Source of the DNA: G963668345 sp965206025
GTDB lineage: Bacteria > Acidobacteriota > Terriglobia > Bryobacterales > UBA6623
Length of the DNA: 64,000 nt
Assembly: GCA_965206025.1 (NCBI GenBank)
Contig: CBDBIU010000004.1
Span: forward strand, 682,001 to 746,000
Direction of reading: 5' to 3'
Both the position numbers and the translations under genes were made by a program. Positions 38,901 to 47,041 of this stretch are shown here, one piece after another. The notes beneath the pieces were generated by a model. It searched no databases, was not told where the DNA came from, and was given only the letters and a program-made list of their open reading frames with translations. Every line of letters starts with the position of its first letter. Position 1 is the first letter of the stretch.

Positions 38901-39394
38901 AGCGTGGGAATGCTGTTCCAAATCAGGACCCGATTGTTGTTGCTGTCAGCCACCGCCAGGCGGACACCATCGCTGGCGACAGCCGAGGCGTTCTGAAAAC
39001 CGTCTTGCAGTCCCGGGCCGATGCTGTCGAAGTCTTGCTGCCCGAGCACTACGTCCGCTACGCCGACGCAAATGGGGCAGGGATCGCCTTGGGGAAGTTC
39101 GTCGGCCGGTTCGGGGATAAACCCGGACAGGTTTTCGTATATCAACGCCCGATTGCTGATCGAAATGGCGCCGACCCGGTTGCCGTCGGCGACGAAAAGA
39201 CGGTCGGCGGCGATGGCAATCCCCCCAACGGCCCCGAGTACGGTCTGGCTCGGGACGGGGTCTTGGCGGGTCGGGCTGGGTTGGCCGACAATCAGCCGGG
39301 CGGCCTGCCCGTTACTCCAGACCGGAGCGGCGTGAACGGCGGAAACGACGCCTAGTAACAGAAAGCCGAGACTAACTCTGCTCCGTAAACCCAT
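35909..39394 (-). CDS. Giant secreted NHL-repeat protein with split TIGR03437-type domain
   Basis: About 1161 residues from ATG 39394, which opens a signal peptide (MGLRSRVSLGFLLLGVVSAV). Residues 20-460 hold NHL-like repeats marked by ADVVVGQPDF, LFVADTGNSRVLIYD and similar. An acidic linker (GEEEEGAEEEEEPEP) interrupts them. Then come several IN-like beta repeats (EYAFTAQEDESPETVRDDI; EYAYVTVDGDTQSSVRDRL; EVQADDTLEAVRNKM). The Solibacter TIGR03437 domain is present in two pieces: LPPGTLAAIFGTNLADAEFG to YVGPDQINFQVPWE, and far later IPGETVVVFATGLGLTNPVP to FQLNLRL. Probably a surface adhesin or matrix protein. It starts 22 bases after the SDR gene. Confidence 0.83.
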   Translation of the reverse strand: MGLRSRVSLGFLLLGVVSAVHAAPVWSNGQAARLIVGQPSPTRQDPVPSQTVLGAVGGIAIAADRLFVADGNRVGAISISNRALIYENLSGFIPEPADELPQGDPCPICVGVADVVLGQQDFDSIGPGLQDGFQNASAVASDGVRLAVADSNNNRVLIWNSIPTLNGTPPDVVVGQPDFTTNAPATTREKYRGPQSVWIDGGRLFVADTGNSRVLIYDSIPSSNGAGADVVVGQPDFDTRPEPDLTQSNVQPTASGMLNPVSVSVSNERMLVTDLGFNRVLIFNTVPTQNTASADVVVGQPDMESNLLNNSPALCDPLPEEPPEEGEEEEGAEEEEEPEPTFPRRCAGTLSFPRFALSDGQRLFVADGGNDRVLIFDEVPTTDGVRADTVLGQPDFESLVESDGASSLRAPSSLAHDGENLYVADPFSRRIAVFTAGEDLITKDGLRNGASFSVHATAEVIFRRLGGVDQEIKVIVGTQEYAFTAQEDESPETVRDDIAAQINADPEASAVAQLFDGEGGTATVQIVFGGATQAGDVITLQVADQQYEVVVRPEDAVTDLVDIFVFFIEQAGDPNVIASRIAGAEGTLRLRSVETGPAGNDISFSITVTPGSPLTVEPSEGNLSGGNLQYGIRLVALEGGTAANGLTFLTQGEIATGMAVERSASIFTGGGNAGDLPPGTLAAIFGTNLADAEFGAALDASGKLPTELGGVQVYTNGILSPLFYVGPDQINFQVPWEVEGTNISVYVRRRLANRIMVSVPRATGAPTSAPGLFSFPGFGIREGIVVHGTEFATASVALSQTGTGVETPVNGGVTVAITVQGREYAYVTVDGDTQSSVRDRLVELINAGDGDPDVVATAGRESFFSARANVTFTGEIQSGDVVSVAIGNTIEVIVDEDVEEVIEGIVYSVEVQADDTLEAVRNKMVVEINAGRGNPLVTARNLEVFGEVILQVVARELGVEGNDIVFDISTSTDAVIVMETDVEGSTLEGGLTPPVVRLTARASGTAGNDILLSGSSTDEQEISAITITPNLCCGNELFSLVTDENPAIPGETVVVFATGLGLTNPVPSSEGLESGEITPNAPFFEAPLLSADTVSSLVAEKTASVEFVGLMPGFVGVFQLNLRLNADLPDLQEAALTIAQRTFISNIITFPIKNLRPIRSP

Positions 39395-39416
39395 GGAAAA
39401 ACGTTGTCGCAATTCT

Positions 39417-40205
39417 CTATACACCCTTGACGAGTCCGCCATCAACCGCCGTGCTGGTGCCGGTCACATAGCTTGCTTTTTCCGAGCACAGGAACGCCGC
39501 CAGGGCGCCGAACTCCTCGGGCCGGCCCACTCGTTTTAAGGGTACGGTCTCCGTCATTCGGCGGATGATTTCCTCGGGCGACACACCCTCGCTCTCCGCT
39601 CTTTTTTCCGATCCGCTGAGGAATCGATCGGTCGCGGTCATCCCCGGGCAGAGGTTGTTAAAGAGGATATTATCCGGCCCGTACTCGAGGCTCAGAGTCT
39701 TCATCAGTCCGACCACGGCGCCCCGAATGGCGTTCGAGAGGATGAGCATCTCGATCGGCTCTTTGACCGATACCGAAGTGATGGAGACGATGCGCCCCCA
39801 GCCCCGCGCCTTCATGTCGGGCAGCACCTCGCGGATCAAGCACAGGGTACTCATGAAGCTTAACTCGAAAGCCTGCCGCCAATCTTGCGGGGTGAAGTCG
39901 GCAAATTTTCCCAAGGGCGGGCCACCGGCGTTCGCGACACAGATGTCAATCGCCCCGAGTTCCTCGCGAGTCGCGGCGACGAACTTTTTCACGGCCGCGT
40001 AGTCAGTCACGTCGAGCGGCTGCTCGAGGACGGGAACCTTCCAGCGATCACGAATCCGAGACGCGGTGTCTTTCAATACGTCCTCGGTTCGAGCGCACAG
40101 CGCGAGCTTGACCCCCTCGGCGGCCAGAGCTTCGGCCACCGCTCGCCCCAAGCCGCGGCTGGAAGCCGCTACCACCGCCACCCGACCTTCGATACCTAGG
40201 TCCAT
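39417..40205 (-). CDS. Short-chain dehydrogenase/reductase family protein lacking the YxxxK motif
   Basis: A 262-residue Rossmann protein: cofactor loop VVAASSRGLGRAVAEAL, VANAGGPPLG, RIVSITSVSV and the C-terminal SYVTGTSTAVDGG are standard. Where the catalytic Tyr-x3-Lys should be, the sequence reads EMLILSNAIRGAVVGLMK: no Tyr, and Arg in place of Lys. A related subgroup with LSN...R at this place is known, so this is likely inherited and not an error. The reaction is therefore uncertain. Confidence 0.85.
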   Translation of the reverse strand: MDLGIEGRVAVVAASSRGLGRAVAEALAAEGVKLALCARTEDVLKDTASRIRDRWKVPVLEQPLDVTDYAAVKKFVAATREELGAIDICVANAGGPPLGKFADFTPQDWRQAFELSFMSTLCLIREVLPDMKARGWGRIVSITSVSVKEPIEMLILSNAIRGAVVGLMKTLSLEYGPDNILFNNLCPGMTATDRFLSGSEKRAESEGVSPEEIIRRMTETVPLKRVGRPEEFGALAAFLCSEKASYVTGTSTAVDGGLVKGV

Positions 40206-40313
40206 GCTGTCGATCGAGCCGTTAATGACTCCGTCTATACCCTCAACATCCCAAATCGGCGCAATGACCGCATCGAACTGGGGCCGGTGAGACTGTCCCT
40301 AACCCTTATAACG

Positions 40314-40676
40314 TTACGAGTCACCGGAAGGGTTTCTCAAATATGAGTCGTCGCCCCGCAACCAGTCGTCGCGGACCGGCTGAAACACATCCAAGGCGAC
40401 GGAGTTCTCGAGCGCTTCGACGCGATGCGCTTCGTGGGAAGCGATCTGCATCATCTCTCCGGCCCCGACTTCCAGCTCGCGGTCGTCGAAGAGAAATTTC
40501 AGCCGGCCTTCGAGGACGTAGCTCACCTGCTCGTGCTCGTGACTGTGGCGCGGGACCACGCTGCCCTGCTGGAGATAAATACGGGCCATCGTCATCCGCT
40601 CGCTATGGACCACGCGGCGCGCGATTCCCGGACTCATCGCCTCGTGCTCGATCGCATCCCACTGATGAATCTTCAT
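40314..40676 (-). CDS. Cupin domain protein
   Basis: About 120 residues, a single small beta-barrel. Start at the ATG of MKIHQWDAIEHEAM; an ATG six codons upstream is possible. Cupin motif 1 is PRHSHEHEQVSYVLEG with the metal-binding His-x-His and Glu, and motif 2 is GEMMQIASHEAHRVEA. Small cupins can be isomerases, dioxygenases or sensors; the substrate cannot be inferred. It lies 108 bases upstream of the SDR gene on the same strand. Confidence 0.85.
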   Translation of the reverse strand: MKIHQWDAIEHEAMSPGIARRVVHSERMTMARIYLQQGSVVPRHSHEHEQVSYVLEGRLKFLFDDRELEVGAGEMMQIASHEAHRVEALENSVALDVFQPVRDDWLRGDDSYLRNPSGDS

Positions 40677-40862
40677 CGCAGCGGTCCTTCGCATCAGTCA
40701 GCCCTCGCAATGGCCGCAAGCGCCGGGCTGACGTCGACAAGTTCCCCGACCCCGCAAACAGGCTCGCCAACCTCAACATTATACCCATCGCGGGTCGAGG
40801 GAGTGGGAAGGCTTCCGAGAGTGCGGCGAGGGGGAGCTATGCTAGAATTCGGTTAGAAACCC

Positions 40863-42179
40863 GTGAAATCAGGCCACTTACGGTTTTACCTCGGACTCAC
40901 GCTGCTATGGCTGGTCTGTGGCCTGGGCGTTCGGGCCGACGCGGCTCGCGTGTTGCGGATCGATGTCGACCACGTTATCCATCCGCTAACGGTTGAAATC
41001 ATTGCCCAAGGCCTCTCCCAGGCGGAGGAGCGGGGCGACTCCGCGGTCATCATTCGGCTGGACACACCGGGCGGGCTGCTCAACGCCACGCAGGACATCA
41101 TCCAAGAGATTGTCTCATCCCCTGTGCCGGTCATCACTTATGTGGCGCCCAGCGGCGGGCGCGCCGCCTCGGCCGGCTTCATGATTTTAATGGCAGGCGA
41201 CGTTGCCGCCATGGCTCCCGCAACGAATACGGGGGCGGCCCACCCTGTCCTGATGGGCGGCGCGGAGATGGACAAGGTGATGAAACAGAAGGTCGAGAAT
41301 GATGCCGCGGCCGCTGTGCGCGCGGTGGCGGACAAGCGCGGACGGAATTCCAAGCTGGCCGAGCAAGCCGTTCTCGAAAGCAAGGCGTTCACGGAGAAAG
41401 AGGCTCTGGAGTCGAATCTGATCGACCTGGTCGCCAACGATGTGCCGTCCCTGCTGGAAGCGCTCGACGGCCGCACGATAGAACGCTTTGACGGCACGGA
41501 ACAGACCCTGGCGCTAGCGGGCGCGACCGTCTACTCTTACGAGCTCACTACGCGGCAGCGCGTGTTGCTTCCCCTCATCGACCCCAATCTAGCCTTCATT
41601 CTTTTGATTCTCGGCGCCCTCGGCGTCTACGTCGAATTCTCCCATCCCGGTCTTATCTTTCCGGGAGTGGCGGGGGGCATTCTCGCCATTTTGGGCCTAA
41701 TGGCACTGAGCGTGCTTCCCATTAATTGGGCCGGGGCCGCGTTGATTTTGGTCGGTGTCGCCTGTTTTGTCCTCGAAGCCACGATCGCCTCGGGCGGCAT
41801 CTTGGCCATCGGGGGCACGGGTGCGATGATCCTAGGAGCCGTCATGCTGGTCGATACCGGCATTCCCGAGCTATCGATCAGCTGGGGGACGGCCGTGGGC
41901 GTAACCCTCCCCTTTGCCCTCATTACGGTATTCTTACTGCGGCTGGCGGTGAAATCGTTTCGCTATAAGGTGGCGACCGGTTTAGAGTCCATGATCGGGG
42001 AAATCGGCGAAGCCCGGACGGCCATCAACGCCAAGGGACGAGTGTTTGTACACTCCGAGTTGTGGAACGCGGCTTCGGCAAAGCCGATTCCCAGTGGGTC
42101 GAAAGTTCGGGTCTTGGCGGCAAAGGGGCTTACCCTAACGGTCGAACCGGTTGAACCCGCGCAAACGCCTAGTGACTGA
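40863..42179 (+). CDS. NfeD family membrane-bound serine protease
   Basis: A 438-residue protein starting at GTG, with a signal peptide (1-27), a ClpP-like protease domain (28-215), membrane helices (about 235-360) and a C-terminal NfeD OB-fold domain (about 375-435). Protease signatures: IRLDTPGGLLNATQDI and the Ser loop APSGGRAASAGFMI. NfeD proteases cleave membrane proteins of the stomatin type. The slipin gene directly downstream (145 bases) is the classical partner. Confidence 0.92.
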   Translation: MKSGHLRFYLGLTLLWLVCGLGVRADAARVLRIDVDHVIHPLTVEIIAQGLSQAEERGDSAVIIRLDTPGGLLNATQDIIQEIVSSPVPVITYVAPSGGRAASAGFMILMAGDVAAMAPATNTGAAHPVLMGGAEMDKVMKQKVENDAAAAVRAVADKRGRNSKLAEQAVLESKAFTEKEALESNLIDLVANDVPSLLEALDGRTIERFDGTEQTLALAGATVYSYELTTRQRVLLPLIDPNLAFILLILGALGVYVEFSHPGLIFPGVAGGILAILGLMALSVLPINWAGAALILVGVACFVLEATIASGGILAIGGTGAMILGAVMLVDTGIPELSISWGTAVGVTLPFALITVFLLRLAVKSFRYKVATGLESMIGEIGEARTAINAKGRVFVHSELWNAASAKPIPSGSKVRVLAAKGLTLTVEPVEPAQTPSD

Positions 42180-42323
42180 CGGGCGCTGCGCGCTCGGGCG
42201 ACCGTGTGATAATCTCTGCTGGAATTGATCGCCACCGTTGGAGCGGCGGGCGATCTGCGCGCGCTGAAAACATGGCCGTCGCTTGCCGCAAGTCACGGAT
42301 CTCGAACAGCCAAGGAGGCTACC

Positions 42324-43112
42324 ATGCCACTTCCCATCGACGCCAGTTGGGTCTTCATTGTCGTTGTTGCGCTCTACGTCTTTAACTGCATCAACATCTT
42401 GCCCGAGTATGAGCGAGGTGTGATCTTTCGGCTTGGCCGACTGCTTCCCCAGCCCAAAGGTCCGGGCCTGATCGTCGTCTTTAAGCCCATCGATCGGCTG
42501 GTGAAAATCTCCCTGCGGGTGGAAACCATGGAAGTCCCCTCGCAAGACGTTGTGACCAAGGACAACGTAACCGTCAAGGTCAGCGCCGTGGTTTTCTTCC
42601 GGGTCATCGATCCCGCTAAGGCAATCGTCGAAGTCGCGCACTTCGTGCATGCGACGTCACAGTTGGCGCAGACGCGTCTGCGCTCGGTGCTGGGCGAAGC
42701 CGACCTTGACGAGCTCCTCAGCCAGCGTGAAAAGCTCAACGCACGGTTGCAGGGAACCCTTGATGAGCACACCGCCCAATGGGGAATCAAAGTACAGGCG
42801 GTCGAGGTCAAGCACGTCGACCTTCCCGAACAGATGATTCGAGCGATCGCGCGCCAGGCCGAGGCCGAGCGCGAACGCCGAGCCAAGGTGATTCACGCCG
42901 CCGGCGAGGCGCAAGCAGCCGAGAAACTGACGGTCGCGGCCAAAATGCTGGCTAGCCAGCCTACCTCGGTAACGCTTCGCTATCTGCAGACCCTCACCGA
43001 GATCGGCATGGAAAAGAACACCACCATCGTGTTCCCCCTTCCGGTTGACCTCTTCCACGCCTTGGCGAAGTGGTCGCAGAAGGGCGACGACGAAGGGTCG
43101 GCGTCGACCTAG
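42324..43112 (+). CDS. Slipin, stomatin/prohibitin-family (SPFH) membrane protein
   Basis: A 262-residue protein with an N-terminal membrane helix (8-25) and an SPFH domain: INILPEYERGVIFRLGRLL, VPSQDVVTKDNVTVKVSAVV and RLRSVLGEADLDELLSQR. A coiled-coil follows (EAERERRAKVIHAAGEAQAA) and the C-terminus holds LRYLQTLTEI. Start set by AAGGAGG six bases upstream of the ATG. Slipins form oligomeric membrane scaffolds and pair with NfeD proteases, as here. Confidence 0.93.
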   Translation: MPLPIDASWVFIVVVALYVFNCINILPEYERGVIFRLGRLLPQPKGPGLIVVFKPIDRLVKISLRVETMEVPSQDVVTKDNVTVKVSAVVFFRVIDPAKAIVEVAHFVHATSQLAQTRLRSVLGEADLDELLSQREKLNARLQGTLDEHTAQWGIKVQAVEVKHVDLPEQMIRAIARQAEAERERRAKVIHAAGEAQAAEKLTVAAKMLASQPTSVTLRYLQTLTEIGMEKNTTIVFPLPVDLFHALAKWSQKGDDEGSAST

Positions 43113-43181
43113 AAATCCGCGGGCCGGCTGATGGATCGTGTTGCGGTCACGGTAGACGAGCTAGATTAGAATCTGAAGCGT

Positions 43182-43811
43182 ATGGCGAGCGGGGACGAAA
43201 AGTTTGGACTGGTGCTGGGAACCAAGCAGATCCTGAGCGCCTTTTTCCTGATTGTCGTCCTGTTTGCGGTTTTCTTTTCGCTTGGTTATTCGGTCGGACA
43301 CAGCAGGGGCCAGAGCGAGCGGGAGACGATCTCTGAAATCAAGGCGGTCGAGGAGCCCAATGGCCGGGTCAGACTGCCGGACACTTTATTGGAGCAGGCA
43401 CCCGCGTCGGAGACTTTCCGGAGCGAAGCCTCCGAACGCCCGGCGACGGAGCCGCCCGCCGAAAACCGAAGGCCCTCGGCAGACAACGGAGCCGCTCAGA
43501 AGGCCAGTCCTTTCCCCGCCCCGGAAAATCCAACCACGACTCCGCGCCGAAAGGCGACGACCACATCCGTCGTGGGGGAGGCTGCTGTCCGCGGTATCCA
43601 TCTCCAGGTATCGGCCTCTCGAGTTCGCGCCGATGCTCGCATGATGGTGGAGGAGTTGCGGGCCAAGCGATATCCGGTTGTTCTCTACGACGGTGCGGGA
43701 GACGGGTGGTTTCGTGTGCTGGTGGGACCTTTCTCTGACGTCGAAGCGGCCAAGACCTACCGGGAGAAACTCAAGGCGGACGGACTCGACTCGATCTTGC
43801 GCGGGGGTTAG
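43182..43811 (+). CDS. SPOR domain protein with a single membrane anchor
   Basis: A 209-residue bitopic protein: cytosolic N-terminus, membrane helix at 17-37 (ILSAFFLIVVLFAVFFSLGY), a Pro/Glu/Thr-rich disordered linker (60-130) and a C-terminal SPOR domain (about 135-208; IHLQVSASRVRADARMMV and GWFRVLVGPFSDVEAAKTYR). SPOR domains bind denuded septal peptidoglycan, so a cell-division or cell-wall role is inferred. It lies 69 bases after the slipin. Confidence 0.87.
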   Translation: MASGDEKFGLVLGTKQILSAFFLIVVLFAVFFSLGYSVGHSRGQSERETISEIKAVEEPNGRVRLPDTLLEQAPASETFRSEASERPATEPPAENRRPSADNGAAQKASPFPAPENPTTTPRRKATTTSVVGEAAVRGIHLQVSASRVRADARMMVEELRAKRYPVVLYDGAGDGWFRVLVGPFSDVEAAKTYREKLKADGLDSILRGG

Positions 43812-43872
43812 TGGTCCGTTTCACAAGTTCGGCAAGGTACATGTCGAAGCCGGGTGTACGGTCGGGAACTTC

Positions 43873-43941
43873 GGGCACGGCATGCCGTGCCCCTACTTTT
43901 CCCGGCGCCCAACAGATCTGTCGGGGCAGCATGCTGTGCCC
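43873..43941. repeat. Pair of palindromic repeats
   Basis: 43873-43892 is a perfect 20-bp palindrome (GGGCACGGCA/TGCCGTGCCC) followed by CCTAC. 43924-43941 (GGGCAGCATGCTGTGCCC) is a near-perfect relative. A degenerate member is at 1206-1226. The rest of 43942-44120 shows only a fragment of family B (GTGGGTTTTCGACCGAGTG). Confidence 0.65.
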
Positions 43942-44120
43942 GCCCGCACTCACCCGAAACATGAGCGTATTTATGAGATGGAGTGCTTAGCCCGGGAGGT
44001 GGGTTTTCGACCGAGTGGTCATCTGTGGGCAACGACGGGCGTTTCTCCTCGGCGCAGGCCCGCTGCGTTAACCGGACAGAGCCGTGCCCGTCAGGGCGCG
44101 GGCCCGCCGCTGCACCGGAC

Positions 44121-44272
44121 GGCCTGTCACTCGCGTTCCAGGTTCAGTCCCTTACTCTCGCACACCCTCGCGATAACCAATTGGGAGCCGCGAACGCCGG
44201 TGAGCGGCCATGGCGTAGGGCCGAGCCCGTGCCCCACCCAATAAGGATGAAAACGGTGAGTTTTCGACCGAG
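44121..44272 (+). repeat. Dispersed repeat family B, copy 2
   Basis: Starts CCTGTCACTCGCGTTCCAGG, continues through GAGCCGCGAACGCCGGTGAG and CGGCCATGGCGTAGGGC, and ends GAGTTTTCGACCGAG. It aligns over about 150 bases with 45298-45450, so lipA is flanked by two direct copies. Confidence 0.7.
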
Positions 44273-44302
44273 TGACCCAGGGAGACGGGCCTGTAAACGA
44301 CC

Positions 44303-45241
44303 GTGAACTTATCCGACCAAACGCTGGTTCAAATCTCTCAGCCGAGCAATACCCCACCAGGACCGCGCCTGCCGGTGTGGCTTCGCGCGGCCCGGACGAA
44401 CCACCGTGCGCTTCACGACCTAAAAATCCAGTTGCGGGAACGCCGTCTCCACACCGTGTGCGAATCGGCCCGCTGCCCGAATATTCACGACTGTTTCAGC
44501 CGCGGAGCGGCGACGTTCATGATTTTGGGGAACGTCTGCACCCGGCGTTGCGGCTTCTGCGCGGTGCCGCAGGGCATGCCGGGGAGCCTTGATCCCAAAG
44601 AGCCGGCCCATGTGGCCGAGATGGCCGCCCGAATGGGTCTGGGTTACGTGGTGGTCACCAGCGTGAACCGAGACGATCTGCACGACGGCGGCTCGCGCCA
44701 CTTTGCCGAGACCGTCAGGCAGGTGAGACACCGGCTTCCCAATGCACGGGTCGAGGTGCTGACGCCTGACTTCTGTGGAGACCTGGACGCTGTCTCCCGC
44801 GTTCTCGACGCCGGGCCGGATGTTTTCAATCACAACATGGAGACCGTGAGCCGTCTCTACCGCCGGGTGCGGCCGCAAGCCGGCTATGATCAATCCCTGA
44901 GGGTCCTTGCCTTCGCCCGCCGTCGCGCGAAGCCGGCGCTGACAAAATCAGGGCTGATGGTCGGGCTCGGCGAAACCGAGGACGAGGTCAGACAACTGCT
45001 GAGCGACCTGCGAGAAGCCGGGACGGACATCGCCACGATCGGCCAATATCTTCAACCTCGGCGAAACAGACTCCCCGTCGCTGAGTATGTTTCACCCGCC
45101 GCGTTCGACCGCTACCGCGAGTTTGGCGAGTCGATCGGATTTCGGGCGGTCTATAGCGGACCCCTGGTGCGCAGTTCCTACATGGCCGAGATGGTGCGGG
45201 ATGGAGCAGCCACTGGCCTCGCGGCCCGCCCAAAGGGATGA
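44303..45241 (+). CDS. lipA: Lipoyl synthase
   Basis: A 312-residue radical-SAM enzyme that inserts two sulfurs into octanoyl-protein to make lipoyl groups. Both iron-sulfur sites are visible: the LipA-specific CESARCPNIHDC and the radical-SAM motif CTRRCGFC, plus FMILGNVCTRRC, TSVNRDDLHDGG, FNHNMETV and TKSGLMVGLGET. The RSSY motif near the C-terminus (VRSSYMAE) is intact. Starts at GTG. No lipB neighbour. The E2 protein at 61548-62927 is a likely substrate. Confidence 0.95.
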   Translation: MNLSDQTLVQISQPSNTPPGPRLPVWLRAARTNHRALHDLKIQLRERRLHTVCESARCPNIHDCFSRGAATFMILGNVCTRRCGFCAVPQGMPGSLDPKEPAHVAEMAARMGLGYVVVTSVNRDDLHDGGSRHFAETVRQVRHRLPNARVEVLTPDFCGDLDAVSRVLDAGPDVFNHNMETVSRLYRRVRPQAGYDQSLRVLAFARRRAKPALTKSGLMVGLGETEDEVRQLLSDLREAGTDIATIGQYLQPRRNRLPVAEYVSPAAFDRYREFGESIGFRAVYSGPLVRSSYMAEMVRDGAATGLAARPKG

Positions 45242-45297
45242 CCGCGGGGTAAAGCTTTCGACTGCGGTCATGGCGTACGGGTCGTTACGAGGATTTG

Positions 45298-45450
45298 GCC
45301 TGTCACTAGCGTTCCAGGCTCAGCTTTCTGCTTACACGCACCCCTGCAACGAGCGAGACAGAGCCGCGAACGCCAGTGAGCGGCCATGGCGTACGGCCAA
45401 GTGCGCGGCCCGCGCAAAGGAATAAACGCGGGTCGGTTTTCAACCGGGCG
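45298..45450 (+). repeat. Dispersed repeat family B, copy 3
   Basis: CTGTCACTAGCGTTCCAGGC, then GAGCCGCGAACGCCAGTGAG, CGGCCATGGCGTACGGCC and a tail GGTCGGTTTTCAACCGGG. Same order as 44121-44272. Confidence 0.7.
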
Positions 45451-45502
45451 GCCTCTCTCCCCGTTCCCAATGCTATAATCCCTCTCGCGGAGCGGGCTAT
45501 TA

Positions 45503-46255
45503 TTGCAATCCTCACTTTCCGTTGTCATCCCGGCCTATAACGAACAGGCTCGCATTCCCGCCGGCCTGGAGCGGGTAGCGGCCTACCTGCTGAGCACACC
45601 CGAGCGCCAGGCCGAAATCCTGATCGTCAACGACGGGTCGACGGACCGCACGGCCGAAGTTTGCCGTGATCTGGCGACGCGTTTAGCGGGCGATCGATTA
45701 CACATCAGGGTTCTCGATAACCCGGGCAACCGCGGCAAGGGATACAGTGTGCGGCATGGCATGACCGCGGCCCAATATGAATGGGTTCTGTTTACCGACG
45801 CCGACCTATCGGCACCCATCGAGGAGTGCGACAAACTGCTCGCGGCCGTGGACGGCTCCACTCACCAAGTCGCCATCGGTTCCCGCGGGCTGGATCGCTC
45901 GTTGATCGGTGTACGCCAGCCGTTCTTCCGAGAGGCCATGGGGCGCGTCTTTAACTTGGCGGTCCGTGTCGTCGCCGGCTTGTCTTTCGCCGACACGCAG
46001 TGCGGATTCAAGCTGTTCTCGCTCCGGGCCGCCCGGGAGATCTTCGCTGTCCAAACGCTCGACCGCTTCGGATTCGACGTCGAGACTCTCTATCTCGCGC
46101 GCAAGCTGGGCTTCGGGATCGCTGAGGTCGCGGTCCGCTGGAACGATGTCGAAGGCACGAAGGTGCAAGCGCTGGGCGGCGCGGACGCCTTCGTCGATAT
46201 CTTGCGGGTCCGCTGGAACGACCTGCGCGGCAGGTACGACGTGATTCAATCGTGA
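45503..46255 (+). CDS. Family 2 glycosyltransferase, dolichyl-phosphate glucose synthase-like
   Basis: A 250-residue GT2 enzyme starting at TTG. Signatures: LSVVIPAYNEQARIPAGLER, IVNDGSTDRTAEV, NPGNRGKGYSVRHGM, FTDADLSAPIEE and ADTQCGFKLF. This pattern is the Alg5/polyprenyl-phosphate-glucose type. No membrane helix is seen. It should transfer a sugar to a lipid carrier. The following YceI-like gene overlaps its stop by four bases. Confidence 0.87.
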   Translation: MQSSLSVVIPAYNEQARIPAGLERVAAYLLSTPERQAEILIVNDGSTDRTAEVCRDLATRLAGDRLHIRVLDNPGNRGKGYSVRHGMTAAQYEWVLFTDADLSAPIEECDKLLAAVDGSTHQVAIGSRGLDRSLIGVRQPFFREAMGRVFNLAVRVVAGLSFADTQCGFKLFSLRAAREIFAVQTLDRFGFDVETLYLARKLGFGIAEVAVRWNDVEGTKVQALGGADAFVDILRVRWNDLRGRYDVIQS

Positions 46256-46905
46256 AGACCTTCAGCCGGCGAGGCTTTTTCCAAACGGAGGCGGCGCTGT
46301 CGGCCTCCCTCCTGCTCGCTTTGACTGCGTTTCTCCCGCCCCCAAGTTCGTTGGCCGCGGATCCCCTGGCATACGAAATCCTTCCCGCGGACGGCGCCCG
46401 TTTCGCACTGGAAGTTTTCAAGACGCGCTTGATGAGTGGCAAGAAACATCTATTTGTTGCCCAGCGCTACCACGGACTACTTGCCTACGACGCCGCAGCG
46501 CCGGAGAAGTCACGAGTCGACATCACAGTCGAGGCGGCGAGTCTGATCTGTCAGGATGATTGGGTCAAACCGAAGGACCTAAGGAAGATCCAAGAGTTGA
46601 CGTTTGCCGAGATGCTCGCCGTCGACCGCTACGCGGCTATCACGTTTCGCTCCCGCTCGATTCGCCCTCAGGGAGAAGGCAAGTTTGAGGTCGAAGGCGA
46701 TCTGACGATTCGCGGCATTAGTCGTCCCGTGTTGCTGCGGGTAACGCTCAAGCCCGAGACGAACGGCCACCTGCAAATCGCCGGCAGATCCACGGTCAAG
46801 ATGACCGACTACGGACTGAGACCTCCGTCGGCGGCGTTCGGCATGATCGGCACGAAGGATGAGATGGTCGTGTCGTTTGATCTGAAAGCTCGGCGATTGC
46901 CCTGA
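46252..46905 (+). CDS. YceI-like periplasmic protein
   Basis: A 217-residue protein starting at GTG (GTGA overlap with the GT2 stop, so coupled translation). The N-terminus, MKTFSRRGFFQTEAALSASL, has an RRGFF pair before a hydrophobic run and may be a Tat signal. Conserved YceI parts: LAYEILPADGARFALEVFKT, TFRSRSIR and EGDLTIRGISRPVLLRVTL. The YceI lipocalin-like barrel binds isoprenoid-type lipids. Normal length. A lipid-binding role beside a polyprenyl-phosphate GT2 is plausible. Confidence 0.83.
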   Translation: MKTFSRRGFFQTEAALSASLLLALTAFLPPPSSLAADPLAYEILPADGARFALEVFKTRLMSGKKHLFVAQRYHGLLAYDAAAPEKSRVDITVEAASLICQDDWVKPKDLRKIQELTFAEMLAVDRYAAITFRSRSIRPQGEGKFEVEGDLTIRGISRPVLLRVTLKPETNGHLQIAGRSTVKMTDYGLRPPSAAFGMIGTKDEMVVSFDLKARRLP

Positions 46906-47041
46906 TCGGGCACGTCCCGGACGCTCGACAGCCGGCGACATCGCAGGAGCTGCTCGGGGATCACACGGCATCGTCCAGTGCGCCGCTCCAATCGGGAAGC
47001 GAAACGTAAGGAAACGGGAGCCGGTTGCCCCCCCCGGCAGG

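Noticed and set aside
37034..39355. Very long open frame on the plus strand opposite the NHL giant
   Set aside because: It is antisense to a clear protein with signal peptide and known repeats; its own translation has no domain.
44121..45450. lipA carried on a composite transposon bounded by family B repeats
   Set aside because: The flanking copies lack inverted ends, target duplications and transposase, so only recombination, not transposition, is reasonable.
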